A stretch of DNA of 64,000 bases from Leptospira sanjuanensis (GCF_022267375.1 NZ_JAIZBH010000001.1:1160001-1224000); one strand, 5' to 3'; positions 11,478 to 20,159 are shown, counted from the stretch's first letter. A program made the numbers and translations. Notes: generated from the letters alone by a model not told the origin.

Positions 11478-11719
11478 TACTCCGCCCGCTCTTTACGGGG
11501 CCGACTTTCGTCTCCGGTATGGATTCGGATCTTGCTCGAACGACTCTTGAATTGCGGAAAAAAATCCTCTCTGATTTCGGAATCGATCAGCCGATCTCGG
11601 TCAAAAATCATAAGTCTGGTCGAAGAAGACGGCGTTTGATGTTAGGATCATTCCCGAAAAGCGAAAGGTTTATCCTTAAGGTTTTTCTATGATTTCGATT
11701 GAATTTGGAGAATAGGGAA

Positions 11720-13294
11720 ATGGCTCAGAAATTGAAAGAAGCGGCGGATAAATTGAAAACTTCCGATCATCCGGTCTTGGACGCGATTATCATCGGAACG
11801 GGGTTTGCGGGACTTGGAATGGGAATCCGTTTAAAACAAGCGGGAATTCATTCTTTTGTCATCTTGGAACAAGCGGATGGGGTGGGAGGTACTTGGAGAG
11901 ACAATCATTATCCGGGCGCGGCCTGCGACGTACAATCTCATCTGTATTCTTTTTCGTTCGAACAAAATCCGAACTGGTCTAGAATGTACGGTCTTCAATC
12001 CGAGATCCTGGGTTATCTGAATCATTGCACGGATAAATACGATCTCAGGTCTCATATTCGTTTTAACAATTCCGTGAACTCGGCGATCTTCGACGAACGA
12101 TCCGGGTTGTGGCACGTAACGTCTACGAACGGAAATTCGTTTAAGTGTAAAAGTCTGATTAACGGTTCCGGCGGTTTGAGCCGTCCCGTTCTTCCGGATA
12201 TTCCCGGTTTGAAAAAATTCAAAGGGAAGATGTTTCACTCGGCGCGCTGGGACCACTCCTACGATCTCAACAATAAAACCGTGGGCGTCATCGGAACCGG
12301 AGCGAGTGCGATCCAGATCGTTCCCGCGATTCAACCGAGCGTCAAAAAACTGCATCTCTTTCAAAGAACCGCGCCTTGGGTGATCGCGAAACCGGACCGC
12401 GCGATTTCCGGAACGGAACGTTGGTTGTTCCGTTTTTTTCCTCCGGCTCAACGGTTGTTCCGTCTTGCGATCTATTGGATGCTCGAATTCAGGGTGATCG
12501 CTTTTACGATTCATCCGGGTTTGATGAGGATACTGGAGGCATTTGCGAAAAGTTATCTCAAAAAACAGATCAAAAACCCGGAACTCAGACGAAAAGTGAC
12601 TCCGAATTTTACGATCGGATGTAAGCGTGTTTTGATTTCCAACGAATACTACGGTGCATTACAAAAACCGAATGTGATCGTGAATACTACTGCGATCCAA
12701 GAGATCCGCGAGAACGGAATCGTTACGAAGGACGGTACGGAACATCCGATCGACGCGCTCATCCTCGCGACGGGTTTTCAGGCCGCGGAGGCAATGTCTC
12801 CTTTTGAAGTGAAGGGTTTAAACGGAAACGATCTGAACGACGCTTGGAAGAACGGAGCTGAAGCGTATTTGGGGACCACCGTTTCAGGCTTTCCGAATTT
12901 CTTTTTAATCGTAGGTCCGAACACTGGTCTCGGTCATAGTTCCATGGTTTTGATGATCGAATCGCAGATCCATTACGTGCTTCAGTGTATTCTTTCCATG
13001 CGTAAGAAAAAACTGAAATTTATCAACGTGTTGAAACAAGCTCAGGATAAATACAATCAGGCGATTCAGTCAAGATTGGAAAAATCCATCTGGAATACGG
13101 GAGGTTGCGTCAGTTGGTATCGCACGAGTTCGGGTAAGAATACTACGTTGTGGCCCGGATTCACGTTCGAGTTTCGTTTAAAAACCAAGTTCGTGAATCT
13201 TTCACATTACGAAGCGGTAAAGGCGGACGATCGACTGGAAAGCATCGGTTTGGTTTCTCGTATCGCGATGTTGTTTTCGGGAGTTTTCCGCTAA
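11720..13294 (+). CDS. Flavin-containing monooxygenase of the Baeyer-Villiger type
   Basis: FAD- and NADPH-dependent oxygenase, 524 residues from the ATG at 11720, which has a GGAG 9 bases upstream (an in-frame TTG at 11699 has none). The first Rossmann motif GTGFAG is at about 26-31, followed by GVGGTWRDNHYPGAACD. The Baeyer-Villiger fingerprint FxGxxxHSxxWD appears as FKGKMFHSARWD at about 167-178. The second nucleotide site GTGASAIQIVP starts near 192. Near the end ILATGFQ and VGPNTGLGHSS complete the family pattern. The substrate is unknown; such enzymes oxidise ketones, steroids or lipophilic compounds. It is a single gene with its own terminator. Confidence 0.85.
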   Translation: MAQKLKEAADKLKTSDHPVLDAIIIGTGFAGLGMGIRLKQAGIHSFVILEQADGVGGTWRDNHYPGAACDVQSHLYSFSFEQNPNWSRMYGLQSEILGYLNHCTDKYDLRSHIRFNNSVNSAIFDERSGLWHVTSTNGNSFKCKSLINGSGGLSRPVLPDIPGLKKFKGKMFHSARWDHSYDLNNKTVGVIGTGASAIQIVPAIQPSVKKLHLFQRTAPWVIAKPDRAISGTERWLFRFFPPAQRLFRLAIYWMLEFRVIAFTIHPGLMRILEAFAKSYLKKQIKNPELRRKVTPNFTIGCKRVLISNEYYGALQKPNVIVNTTAIQEIRENGIVTKDGTEHPIDALILATGFQAAEAMSPFEVKGLNGNDLNDAWKNGAEAYLGTTVSGFPNFFLIVGPNTGLGHSSMVLMIESQIHYVLQCILSMRKKKLKFINVLKQAQDKYNQAIQSRLEKSIWNTGGCVSWYRTSSGKNTTLWPGFTFEFRLKTKFVNLSHYEAVKADDRLESIGLVSRIAMLFSGVFR

Positions 13295-13382
13295 AAAGGA
13301 TTCTCAAGACTCAATCGGAACCGCGATCTCATCGAATGAGACGGGGTTCTATTGGAAACCGTAGAACGTTTCCGTTTGTATG

Positions 13383-13407
13383 GCCGGGTTTTGCCCGGCT
13401 TTTTTTA
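13383..13407 (+). terminator. Terminator of the monooxygenase gene
   Basis: GCCGGG (13383-13388) pairs with CCCGGC (13394-13399), followed by TTTTTTT. Confidence 0.8.
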
Positions 13408-14041
13408 TTTTCGCAACCTACGATCATCGGACTCGGCAGTAAAGTGATGATCCATTTTTTATCGAATGGTTCGATTTTCATCCATACTCTTTGTGCTTTT
13501 AAACGGCTTATCAAGGGAAACAAACGAAGAAAAATTTTTTTTATTCGCGGTGTTTCTTTCACACAACGTCATGAGCCTTTGATTACATTAGAAAGGTGTT
13601 TTATTTGTGCGTATTTATTTGAAGTGGAAACAATTGTATAGAAAGAGTTGATTTCAACACGATATGTCTTTATGTTCATCACTCAGTGAAGCAGTTTTTC
13701 AATTTATTATTTCAAATTTTAAAAATGAAAAGCCGTCTTTGTTATCGCTTTCGCTTTTTTGCGCAAGTCGGATCAGAATTTGAAATTTAAGAAGTATAAA
13801 ACCGTTCTCTTGCGTCGAACCTAAGTTCCCGTGCGTTGATCGGTAAGAAAATTATTTCCGAAACGAACCTCGCGAGAGGTTCGGTAAATAAAATGAGAAT
13901 TTTTAAGGACAATTGAAAGAGAGGAGCGGTTCGTTTGTTCTTGCTGTCGAAAGAGAAAGAAACTCAAAGAGGTGTTGTCTATTTTATGAAATCTCTTTTA
14001 TGTCGGTTTAATTTGAAATATTATGCGAAAGGATCGATCGG
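13408..14041. other. 634-base intergenic region with a GNRA-capped hairpin
   Basis: No convincing gene: the open frames lack ribosome sites and known motifs. At 13864-13883 CGAACCTC and GAGGTTCG form a perfect 8-bp stem closed by GCGA, a GNRA tetraloop typical of structured RNA. It is followed by AT-rich sequence leading to the LytTR gene. An untranslated leader or small RNA is possible but unproven. Confidence 0.4.
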
Positions 14042-14404
14042 ATGAAGTTCAATGAAGTCAAAATCATAGGAGCCATGTTTAGGGGCGCCGATCGGAATTA
14101 CTTCGTGACGTTTTCGAATATCGTTTATATTTCCTCGAACGGAAGATATTCCGTTCTTCATACGCCGGATCAGAATTTGGAAGTAGTCGGAACGTTGAAG
14201 CAGACCTTACAGAGATTACAATCCGAAAAGTTCGTAAGAGTTCACAAACAGTATATTATCAATATGGAATTTTTAGGACATGTGGAATACTTTACGGACG
14301 GTGTGCACTACGCGTATATGACCGACGATGAAAAAAGTCAGGTTCCCGTGAGCAGGGTTTATCTTCCGTATACTTGGCCGGATCAAAACAAAGCGGAGGC
14401 GTGA
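14042..14404 (+). CDS. Stand-alone LytTR DNA-binding domain protein
   Basis: 120-residue protein that is almost only a LytTR DNA-binding domain. FRGADRNYFVTFSNIVYISS, RVHKQYIINMEFLGHVEYF and KSQVPVSRVYLP match nearly word for word the C-terminal half of the response regulator at 20160. There is no receiver domain, and none is recognisable upstream. An AAAGGA ribosome site 9 bases before the ATG supports this start, so it looks like an intact short gene rather than a broken one. It may bind the same DNA sites as its longer relative without phospho-control. It converges on the FecR-like gene, 2 bases away. Confidence 0.85.
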   Translation: MKFNEVKIIGAMFRGADRNYFVTFSNIVYISSNGRYSVLHTPDQNLEVVGTLKQTLQRLQSEKFVRVHKQYIINMEFLGHVEYFTDGVHYAYMTDDEKSQVPVSRVYLPYTWPDQNKAEA

Positions 14405-14406
14405 TT

Positions 14407-15513
14407 CTATTTCGATATGGAGTGAACTTCTTTCTCTTCCAGAATTTCTTCTCCTTTTCCGGTAAAGATGTGGATTCCGTCGTTTTGGGTTTTGATTCTT
14501 CCTTTTAAAATTCTTCCGTTCTTGAGACGTATGATCCAAGGATTTTCCGGTAAAGACGGATTTGCGGACGGCTTGAAATAGGAAGCTTGAGTGGAATCTC
14601 TGAGCGAGAAAGTCGTATCCTTCCGCAGAGTTTCATTCAACGTTTCGAATTGAGTTCGGTTTAATATTACCTTCCGAAGATTCGGTTTTTCGGTTTCGAT
14701 CTCCATCGATTCGCCGGGTACGGACAAATGTTCGTGAACCGACGTATCTCGATCCTCATAGTCGGAGTCGAGAGATCCTTCCAATAAAGTGAAATATGCC
14801 TTCGTGTTGGCGATCTCCGCCAAAATTTTTGTTCCCGTAAGTTGAATCTTCCAGCCTCCGATAAAAAATTTAGTTCCGCTTCCGGGACGCAGATCTTCCC
14901 ACAGATAGATTCTTCCCGTTTTGAGTTCAAGATGGAGTCGCGTAGTTTGCGAACGCACGGCTTGAATCGTAGCCGCGGTGTTCGGAAAAAGAAGGAGTCG
15001 AGTCGTTCCAAAAAGAGAAGTATTCGAAATTTTACATTCTCTTGGAGAAGGATCGATTTTCCAAAGATCCGGATCCGTTTGCAGAACCTTACATCCTTCT
15101 CCGTTCCAACTTAATTCGAAGTTCGCATTTCGATCCGATTGAAGCCGCCATTGTACCCAAACGACCGCGGAATACGCGATCAAAAACAAACAAGCGAGCG
15201 AGATCAACTCGAAACGCCAAACGGCCGGGAAAACGAATCTTTTGGTTTCTTTTTTGGAATTGCGCGCGTTAGGCAAAACGTCGATCGGGTGCAAAGACAG
15301 ATTCGGAGTTTCCTCGCTTCCTTCTTTTTGAAAGGAAGAATACTCCGTATACGGAGCGTACCGGACCAGCTCCTTTTTTTGTTCTTCACTCAAAGCCGGT
15401 TTAGAACTTCTTCGGAAGATTCGCAGCGGATAGAAGGATTCGAGAAACATTCTCTTCTCCAAATATTTCTTAAAATCTTCCCGTTTCATGCGAATGTGAA
15501 TATAAACTTTCAC
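14407..15513 (-). CDS. FecR-domain inner-membrane protein
   Basis: 368-residue protein with a cytoplasmic N-terminus (about 1-100), one membrane helix (WRFELISLACLFLIAYSAVV) and a periplasmic FecR-like region: TRLLLFPNTAATIQAV, LELKTGRIYLWEDLRPG and FFIGGWKIQLTGTKILAEI. FecR proteins relay periplasmic signals to a sigma factor or sense envelope polymers. No sigma factor gene is adjacent. The last 45 residues (IRLKNGRILKGRIK...EVHSISK) resemble the start of the protein at 16623. The start is either GTG at 15513 or ATG at 15489 (MKREDFKKYL); neither has a strong ribosome site. It is divergent from the LytS-type kinase gene, 112 bases apart. Confidence 0.68.
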   Translation of the reverse strand: MKVYIHIRMKREDFKKYLEKRMFLESFYPLRIFRRSSKPALSEEQKKELVRYAPYTEYSSFQKEGSEETPNLSLHPIDVLPNARNSKKETKRFVFPAVWRFELISLACLFLIAYSAVVWVQWRLQSDRNANFELSWNGEGCKVLQTDPDLWKIDPSPRECKISNTSLFGTTRLLLFPNTAATIQAVRSQTTRLHLELKTGRIYLWEDLRPGSGTKFFIGGWKIQLTGTKILAEIANTKAYFTLLEGSLDSDYEDRDTSVHEHLSVPGESMEIETEKPNLRKVILNRTQFETLNETLRKDTTFSLRDSTQASYFKPSANPSLPENPWIIRLKNGRILKGRIKTQNDGIHIFTGKGEEILEEKEVHSISK

Positions 15514-15625
15514 CCGTACAAGCCAAGTATTAAAAAATTCCCGAACGTTTAAGATTTCTTGTCCCGTTTGAATGCGCTTGGAAAGGGAATGAACGATACA
15601 AAAATGGGAATGTAAAACGGCCTCT

Positions 15626-16585
15626 TTGGAAATGTTTGCGGTTTTTTTCGATGCTCGGAAGTTGCCTTCTTTAAAGATGGTATCGATGGAAAAAAGAGGG
15701 GCGTTATTTTTCCTGTTCTTTGATCGTAAAGGAATCTTTTTTTCAAATCTCCTCCTGTTTTCTCTGGCGGGATCCGGAATTTATTTTTCGTCTCTCCAGA
15801 ATCCAAGAACCTCCGCGCATTTATACGTAACTTTGATTCTTCTTTTTATGCCCTTGCATTTCGTTTTTGTTTGTTTTTTGATACGCAATGCGTTTCAAGG
15901 CGAATTTAAAAATTCGAATGCGAATCCGAAAGGTTTGGAGCCGAGCAACGTTTCTCCCGATCGGGAATTTTTAGGTTCACGAATTTATAATCTAAGAATG
16001 ACCCCGCATTTTCTATTCAACTCGTTGATGACGCTTCGTATCTACATGGAAAGCGAACGAGAAGATGCCGTCGAATATTTGGATAGTCTTTCGAATATGC
16101 TTCGGTACTCGTTCCGTTTCGTAAATCGGGATCGCGTTTCTCTAAGGGAGGAATTGGATTTTACTCTCTCCTATTTCGATCTTGTTAAAAACAAGGCGAA
16201 ACATCCGTTTCGAATTCTCATCAAAAAAGAAGTGGGAATGGAAATCGGTAAAGTTTTCGTTCCTCCGTTCCTGATTCAGACTTTAGTGGAAAATTCGGTA
16301 AAGCACGCGGTGATGAAATCGAAACATTCGATCGTGATCGAAGTGGAAATCGGTTGGGAGTTCGAGGATCGGATTCGAATTACGGTACAAGACAACGGTC
16401 CGGGCGCACGGATCGCAGGCGACGATTTGGAAGAAGGGACATTCTTTTATTTGAGAAGAAGACTGAAGGAGATCTGCACCGAAGCGGAATTGAAGATTCA
16501 AAGCGAGATCGGAAGCGGGTTTAAAACGGAAATTTCCCTATACGACGCCTCTTTGCTCGAGGCCAGAAGTAAAATTTATTCCTGA
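15626..16585 (+). CDS. LytS/YehU-type sensor histidine kinase
   Basis: 319-residue membrane kinase. Two hydrophobic segments (about 38-58 and 66-87) lead to the His_kinase domain with RMTPHFLFNSLMTLR, His128 being the phosphorylation site. The ATP-binding lid follows with N-box LVENSVKHAV (220-229), G-box DNGPGARI (256-263) and a final IGSGFKTEISL. These kinases normally pair with LytTR response regulators; two LytTR proteins are encoded nearby (14042 and 20160), so this is their likely partner by inference. The TTG at 15626 gives the longest frame; ATG codons at 15632, 15677 and 15686 are possible starts. The gene lies head to head with the FecR-like gene. Confidence 0.85.
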   Translation: MEMFAVFFDARKLPSLKMVSMEKRGALFFLFFDRKGIFFSNLLLFSLAGSGIYFSSLQNPRTSAHLYVTLILLFMPLHFVFVCFLIRNAFQGEFKNSNANPKGLEPSNVSPDREFLGSRIYNLRMTPHFLFNSLMTLRIYMESEREDAVEYLDSLSNMLRYSFRFVNRDRVSLREELDFTLSYFDLVKNKAKHPFRILIKKEVGMEIGKVFVPPFLIQTLVENSVKHAVMKSKHSIVIEVEIGWEFEDRIRITVQDNGPGARIAGDDLEEGTFFYLRRRLKEICTEAELKIQSEIGSGFKTEISLYDASLLEARSKIYS

Positions 16586-16593
16586 TTCAACGA

Positions 16594-16615
16594 TATATTC
16601 TTAATTTTGAATATA
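16594..16615. terminator. Weak AT-rich hairpin between convergent genes
   Basis: TATATTC (16594-16600) pairs with GAATATA (16609-16615), loop TTAATTTT, with ATTCA/TGAAT outside it. The convergent stop codons are only 37 bases apart, so it could serve both strands. It is weak. Confidence 0.35.
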
Positions 16616-16622
16616 CTGAATT

Positions 16623-17660
16623 TTAGAAGCAGAACTCCAGACGAATCTGTGCTTCCGTTTCCGATCGGGAGCGTTCATTCCAGGGAAAACGAAAGGACGG
16701 AAGGATTCTAAAGGAGGATTTCTCCCCCGTTTCCGAATTCGGCTTCCAAGTCCAGATATCCAATAGATTCAAAACGTAGAATAGGGAAGTAAGAATCAGA
16801 AATGAGCGGTTTTTACTTTTGTGTTCGTAATAGGCTTCGTATTCGAAATCCACAAACAACAGCGCGTATTCCTTCCCCAAAAGAATCGCTTGTTCGTTGA
16901 TTTCTTTTTGTCTTCTGAGTTCGCTTTTTCCCCTCAGATATTCGTATTCCGCCGCCGCCGCCGATAGGAGCGTTCCGATGAACAGGGTAGTCCCCGAAGT
17001 TTTTCTTCCGGTTCGAATTTGATGACTGCCCGGTATTAGAATTTCATACAGTCGAACGGAACGGTCGATCTCCTCGGAACTCGGGTTTGTTCGCGCCGGT
17101 GGACCGGAAGTATATGCGATTTTTTGAATGGATGAGTTCGGAATCCGATTTTTTTGGGAATCGATCGAAAGTGTCGTCGTATCGAAACCGATTTTAAATA
17201 AAATTCCTCTGCTCCTTTCTCCCGATTGAAGAGTTACTTCCACTTCGTATCCGGAGAGCATGCTTTGAAATTTTTTCGGATCGAACGGAAATTGAAATTC
17301 GGCGGAACGAATCTCGGAGAGCAATACGACTTTAAGTTCGGATTTTTCCGCGTCGTAAAAAACGAATTTTTCACGATCGACGACTTCGAGTAGGATAAGT
17401 TCCGAAGTTTGGGAATCGGTCTTGAGCGTCGTTCGAATTCCGCTGAATCCGAGTTCTATCTTTTCGATTTCTTTCGAAGGGATTTCTTTTTTTCCCTCCG
17501 CAGTCGAAAGTTCCACTCCGTTTTCTTTATACTGAATGATCTTGCCGATCAAAGGAGTTTTATTTTTTCTAAGCCGTATCGTGTCCGAAAAGAGATTTTG
17601 CGAAAAGAATAGGACGATCAGAAATACGAACTTGGCGCCGATTCTAAACTTTGGGAACAT
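16623..17660 (-). CDS. Exported protein of unknown function with a ligand-like repeat region and hydrophobic C-terminus
   Basis: 345 residues: signal peptide (FVFLIVLFFSQNLFS), then two or three similar beta modules of about 60-70 residues. The first, DTIRLRKNKTPLIGKIIQY...KEIEKIELG, is close to the C-terminal module of the FecR-like protein at 14407; the third is EVTLQSGERSRGILFKIG...SSIQKIAY. The C-terminal third contains YEILIPGSHQI..GRKTSGTTLFIGTLLSAAAAEYEY and a second hydrophobic stretch (FLILTSLFYVLNLLDIWTW), so it is likely membrane-attached. I do not recognise a named family. It is convergent with the kinase gene. Confidence 0.65.
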   Translation of the reverse strand: MFPKFRIGAKFVFLIVLFFSQNLFSDTIRLRKNKTPLIGKIIQYKENGVELSTAEGKKEIPSKEIEKIELGFSGIRTTLKTDSQTSELILLEVVDREKFVFYDAEKSELKVVLLSEIRSAEFQFPFDPKKFQSMLSGYEVEVTLQSGERSRGILFKIGFDTTTLSIDSQKNRIPNSSIQKIAYTSGPPARTNPSSEEIDRSVRLYEILIPGSHQIRTGRKTSGTTLFIGTLLSAAAAEYEYLRGKSELRRQKEINEQAILLGKEYALLFVDFEYEAYYEHKSKNRSFLILTSLFYVLNLLDIWTWKPNSETGEKSSFRILPSFRFPWNERSRSETEAQIRLEFCF

Positions 17661-17755
17661 GAAACGAAACGAAATTTCCGCGCGAATCGTAGATTCACGC
17701 GATCAATAGACTCTATTAGGAAACGTTTCGTTCTAATATACCGGATTCAAGTCTT

Positions 17756-18256
17756 TTACGGTCCCGTAACACACCGCACGTAATGTTGTCCCGATTTTAG
17801 ATCGTCGTCGCTTCCTCCCAGATCAAAGTCGACGAGCATCGCTCTATCTCTTCCTCCCGGAGCGAATATCGATGGATGCGTGGTCGAGGTCCAATAATAT
17901 GCAAAGTCGTGTCCGGGAGTATGCGGGAACGCGCTGCCTGCGACTGCCGGAGCCTCATAGTAGTAATTGATTATGGTAAAAAGCTCCTTGATATTCGGGA
18001 GTCTCCAAACTACGCCCCCTAAAGTCAATCCGCTGCAATAAGCCAACGCATTTCTCCACGTATCGGTGGTCGCGTTTTCGGGACAAGTCGGAGGCGTTTG
18101 GCCCATACTACAGACAGTCCAAATCAGTCCGGTATCCGAGTCGATTACGGTACCGGGAATCGGTCCGGTACTATATGAACCGATCGAAAATTTTTCGGAG
18201 GAAACAACTAAAAGTAGAATCGCCAACGCAAAATATATGGATCTAATGTTTTTCAT
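17756..18256 (-). CDS. DUF1566 (Lcl C-terminal-like) exported protein
   Basis: About 166 residues from ATG 18256, the start I prefer because AACAGGATG lies suitably upstream; an in-frame start at 18289 would overlap the previous gene. An N-terminal hydrophobic segment (IYFALAILLLVV) exports it. The rest is one DUF1566 domain: VIDSDTGLIWTVCSMGQ, TWRNALAYCSGLTLGG, WRLPNIKELFTIINY, YYWTSTTHP and HYVRCVTGP. This fold is found in bacterial surface adhesin-like proteins. It follows a larger DUF1566 gene directly, so the two are one transcript, probably a tandem duplication of the domain. Confidence 0.8.
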   Translation of the reverse strand: MKNIRSIYFALAILLLVVSSEKFSIGSYSTGPIPGTVIDSDTGLIWTVCSMGQTPPTCPENATTDTWRNALAYCSGLTLGGVVWRLPNIKELFTIINYYYEAPAVAGSAFPHTPGHDFAYYWTSTTHPSIFAPGGRDRAMLVDFDLGGSDDDLKSGQHYVRCVTGP

Positions 18257-18270
18257 TTTTATCATCCTGT

Positions 18271-19758
18271 TCATTCGTTTGTAACGCAATAGTGGTAGAA
18301 CTGGTATGTTTTTTCCAAATTCTGGGTCTTGCCTGCGAACGTATTGATTTTAAAAGCTCTGTCTTTGTTGTTTGTCGCCACCCTTGCGGTGGAGGACCAA
18401 TAGTTTTCGCTCTTGAGCATATTCGGAAAATAGATAGGATGGACGATGGAATTCGATGTATAAGAATAATCTAAAATAGATTGAAGTTCTCTGATCGTAG
18501 GAAGCCTCCATCCTCCTTTGCCGGCATAACCAGCTCCCGAATTTCGAGTATCATAACTTCCGCAAATTTGGATCGCCTGACTCCAAGTCGATGCGATCGC
18601 TCCATATGCCGGACTTGTTCCGGTTCCGGTGCAAGCGCTTCCGGTCCAAACTTGTCCGTGAGTACATGTTGTCCAAGTGAGATCGGTTAAACCGTGATAG
18701 GTTATCGGGTCGTTCGGATAACTTGCGTTCACGCTCGGTCCCGCGAGAGTTGCGGAAGGGGACGGATCCGTAATTTCCCCGTCCATTCCCGGCTCGCAAG
18801 AAACCGAGGTTCCTATTTGGTTCCAGCAACCTATTTGTCCTGTGTCCACTAAAGGAACGTAAGTGGATTCCGCTCCGGTGGCGCTGGTTCCGGAATAGTT
18901 CGCCGAAAGGGAGTTTCCGGCCGCGTCTTTCATTCCTGAACCGGCAAGGGTCCAACGAAATGAAAAACTTTCGGGAAGAGCGTCTAACCTGATCGTTAAG
19001 TTCGTGTTCGAGGTCCACGTATGAGAATATCCTAAAGTGGAGAACGCCGTATAGGTTCCGGTTGCGATTCTGTCCTCGAAACTGATGGCCGGAACCGAAG
19101 CCATATCCATGGGTTCGTTAAACGTAAGTCTCAATTCAAAGGAAAGAGGGCTGAATCCGGTATGGCTGTTCGGCGGAGAATGCGAACTTACGAGAGGCGA
19201 AGTCGTATCCGGAACCGCGGCCAAAGTCGCGGTCGCCTTTCTGTTCGTATAAGTCGGCAAAAGTAAGGCGGCCAATGCGCTCATCGGGACAATTTCAACG
19301 TCGCTTGATCCGATCGCTATTTTTGTTGCAAGACCTTTGGATCCGGCCGTGTTCGATATCGTTAGCACTCCCGTATTTGTAGAGGTCCAGTCGACGTCAT
19401 CGGTGATTTCAGCGTTTAAAATTCCGTTTATATAATGATACGCACGAAACTGAGTCGTTCCGCCCACGTATTCGCTCAAAGTTCTAGGTTCGATTAAAAT
19501 GCTGTGCGAAGTGACGACTACCGCAGGCCCCCCCTCGGGCGCCGAAGGGGAAGAGGAATTCGTTGCGTTCGGAACATCTTTGTCGCCAAGGAGGGAGAAT
19601 AATAACGCCCTTCCTTTGGGATCATCCATTAAGCAGAATTGAAACGCGAACGAGATGCAAAAAATCCCAATCACCCCGATGAATCGGAAGCGAAATTTTG
19701 TTTCGCGCTCGCCGATTCGAGGAATCAATCCCTTTGTTGAGTATTCTTTATGCGTCAC
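18271..19758 (-). CDS. Lipoprotein with Ig-like regions and a C-terminal DUF1566 domain
   Basis: About 495 residues. A GGAGGG ribosome site lies 8 bases before GTG 19758 (a TTG at 19761 is also possible). A signal sequence ends SFAFQFC, the likely lipid attachment. Residues about 85-165 resemble a bacterial Ig-like (Big_2) domain (SILIEPRTLSEYVGGTTQF, VDWTSTNTGVLTISN), about 190-300 an SbsA-type Ig-like domain (FNEPMDMASVPAISFED, MKDAAGNSLS), and the last 150 residues a DUF1566 domain (GGWRLPTIRELQSILDYSY, NYWSSTA). It is a plausible surface-exposed protein. It shares a transcript with the smaller DUF1566 gene and has a marked promoter region at 19781. Confidence 0.8.
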   Translation of the reverse strand: MTHKEYSTKGLIPRIGERETKFRFRFIGVIGIFCISFAFQFCLMDDPKGRALLFSLLGDKDVPNATNSSSPSAPEGGPAVVVTSHSILIEPRTLSEYVGGTTQFRAYHYINGILNAEITDDVDWTSTNTGVLTISNTAGSKGLATKIAIGSSDVEIVPMSALAALLLPTYTNRKATATLAAVPDTTSPLVSSHSPPNSHTGFSPLSFELRLTFNEPMDMASVPAISFEDRIATGTYTAFSTLGYSHTWTSNTNLTIRLDALPESFSFRWTLAGSGMKDAAGNSLSANYSGTSATGAESTYVPLVDTGQIGCWNQIGTSVSCEPGMDGEITDPSPSATLAGPSVNASYPNDPITYHGLTDLTWTTCTHGQVWTGSACTGTGTSPAYGAIASTWSQAIQICGSYDTRNSGAGYAGKGGWRLPTIRELQSILDYSYTSNSIVHPIYFPNMLKSENYWSSTARVATNNKDRAFKINTFAGKTQNLEKTYQFYHYCVTNE

Positions 19759-19780
19759 CAAAACAACCCTCCGGGATCTT

Positions 19781-19810
19781 AAAATACATTATAAATATAT
19801 AATGTGTTTT
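19781..19810 (-). promoter_or_regulatory. Promoter -10 inside a perfect AT palindrome upstream of the DUF1566 pair
   Basis: ACATTATA (19786-19793) and TATAATGT (19798-19805) form a perfect inverted repeat around AATA, extended outward by AAAA/TTTT. Read on the minus strand it contains TATAAT as a perfect -10. No good -35 is seen at the right distance, which fits an activator-dependent or operator-controlled promoter. The transcript would start about 20 bases before the GGAGGG ribosome site. Confidence 0.5.
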
Positions 19811-20159
19811 AAGAAGCTCTGTATTGTATACGACGTGAAACCTTTCAGAATCTCTAGGAAATGAAAGTATTATTTGCGCGCTTTTTTGTCGAAAGAAGAA
19901 GCGGTTGCGGACCGGGAATGAGATGCATGTATTTCGGAACGAAATTTCATGTCGATTTATACCGACCCTCCTACTTCTATAATTTGGTTTTTCTTATTAT
20001 ACTTTTAAATCGTGCGACGTTACGGTTTATGAGCGGTTTGTTGCGAGGGGAATGAAGAACAGTTAAAAGGGAACGAAACGCGGGCCTCTTTCGGTAATAC
20101 GAATAGACAGCGGATTCTATGTCTGAAACGTAGATGGAGAATTCGGATAAGTCCGAGCG
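19811..20159. other. 349-base region between the DUF1566 promoter and the LytTR regulator
   Basis: No gene with a convincing ribosome site or known motif; a 64-codon frame at 19861 starts with ATG but resembles nothing. The region must hold the promoter of the response regulator at 20160, which I could not place. Confidence 0.4.

Noticed and set aside
13150..13641. 163-codon plus-strand frame overlapping the end of the monooxygenase.
   Set aside because: It overlaps a well-supported gene and its terminator, and the translation is Arg/Phe-rich as in a shadow frame.
14042..14404. The short LytTR gene could be a truncated pseudogene of a response regulator.
   Set aside because: No receiver-like sequence is recognisable upstream in the 13408-14041 gap, and a proper ribosome site precedes the ATG.
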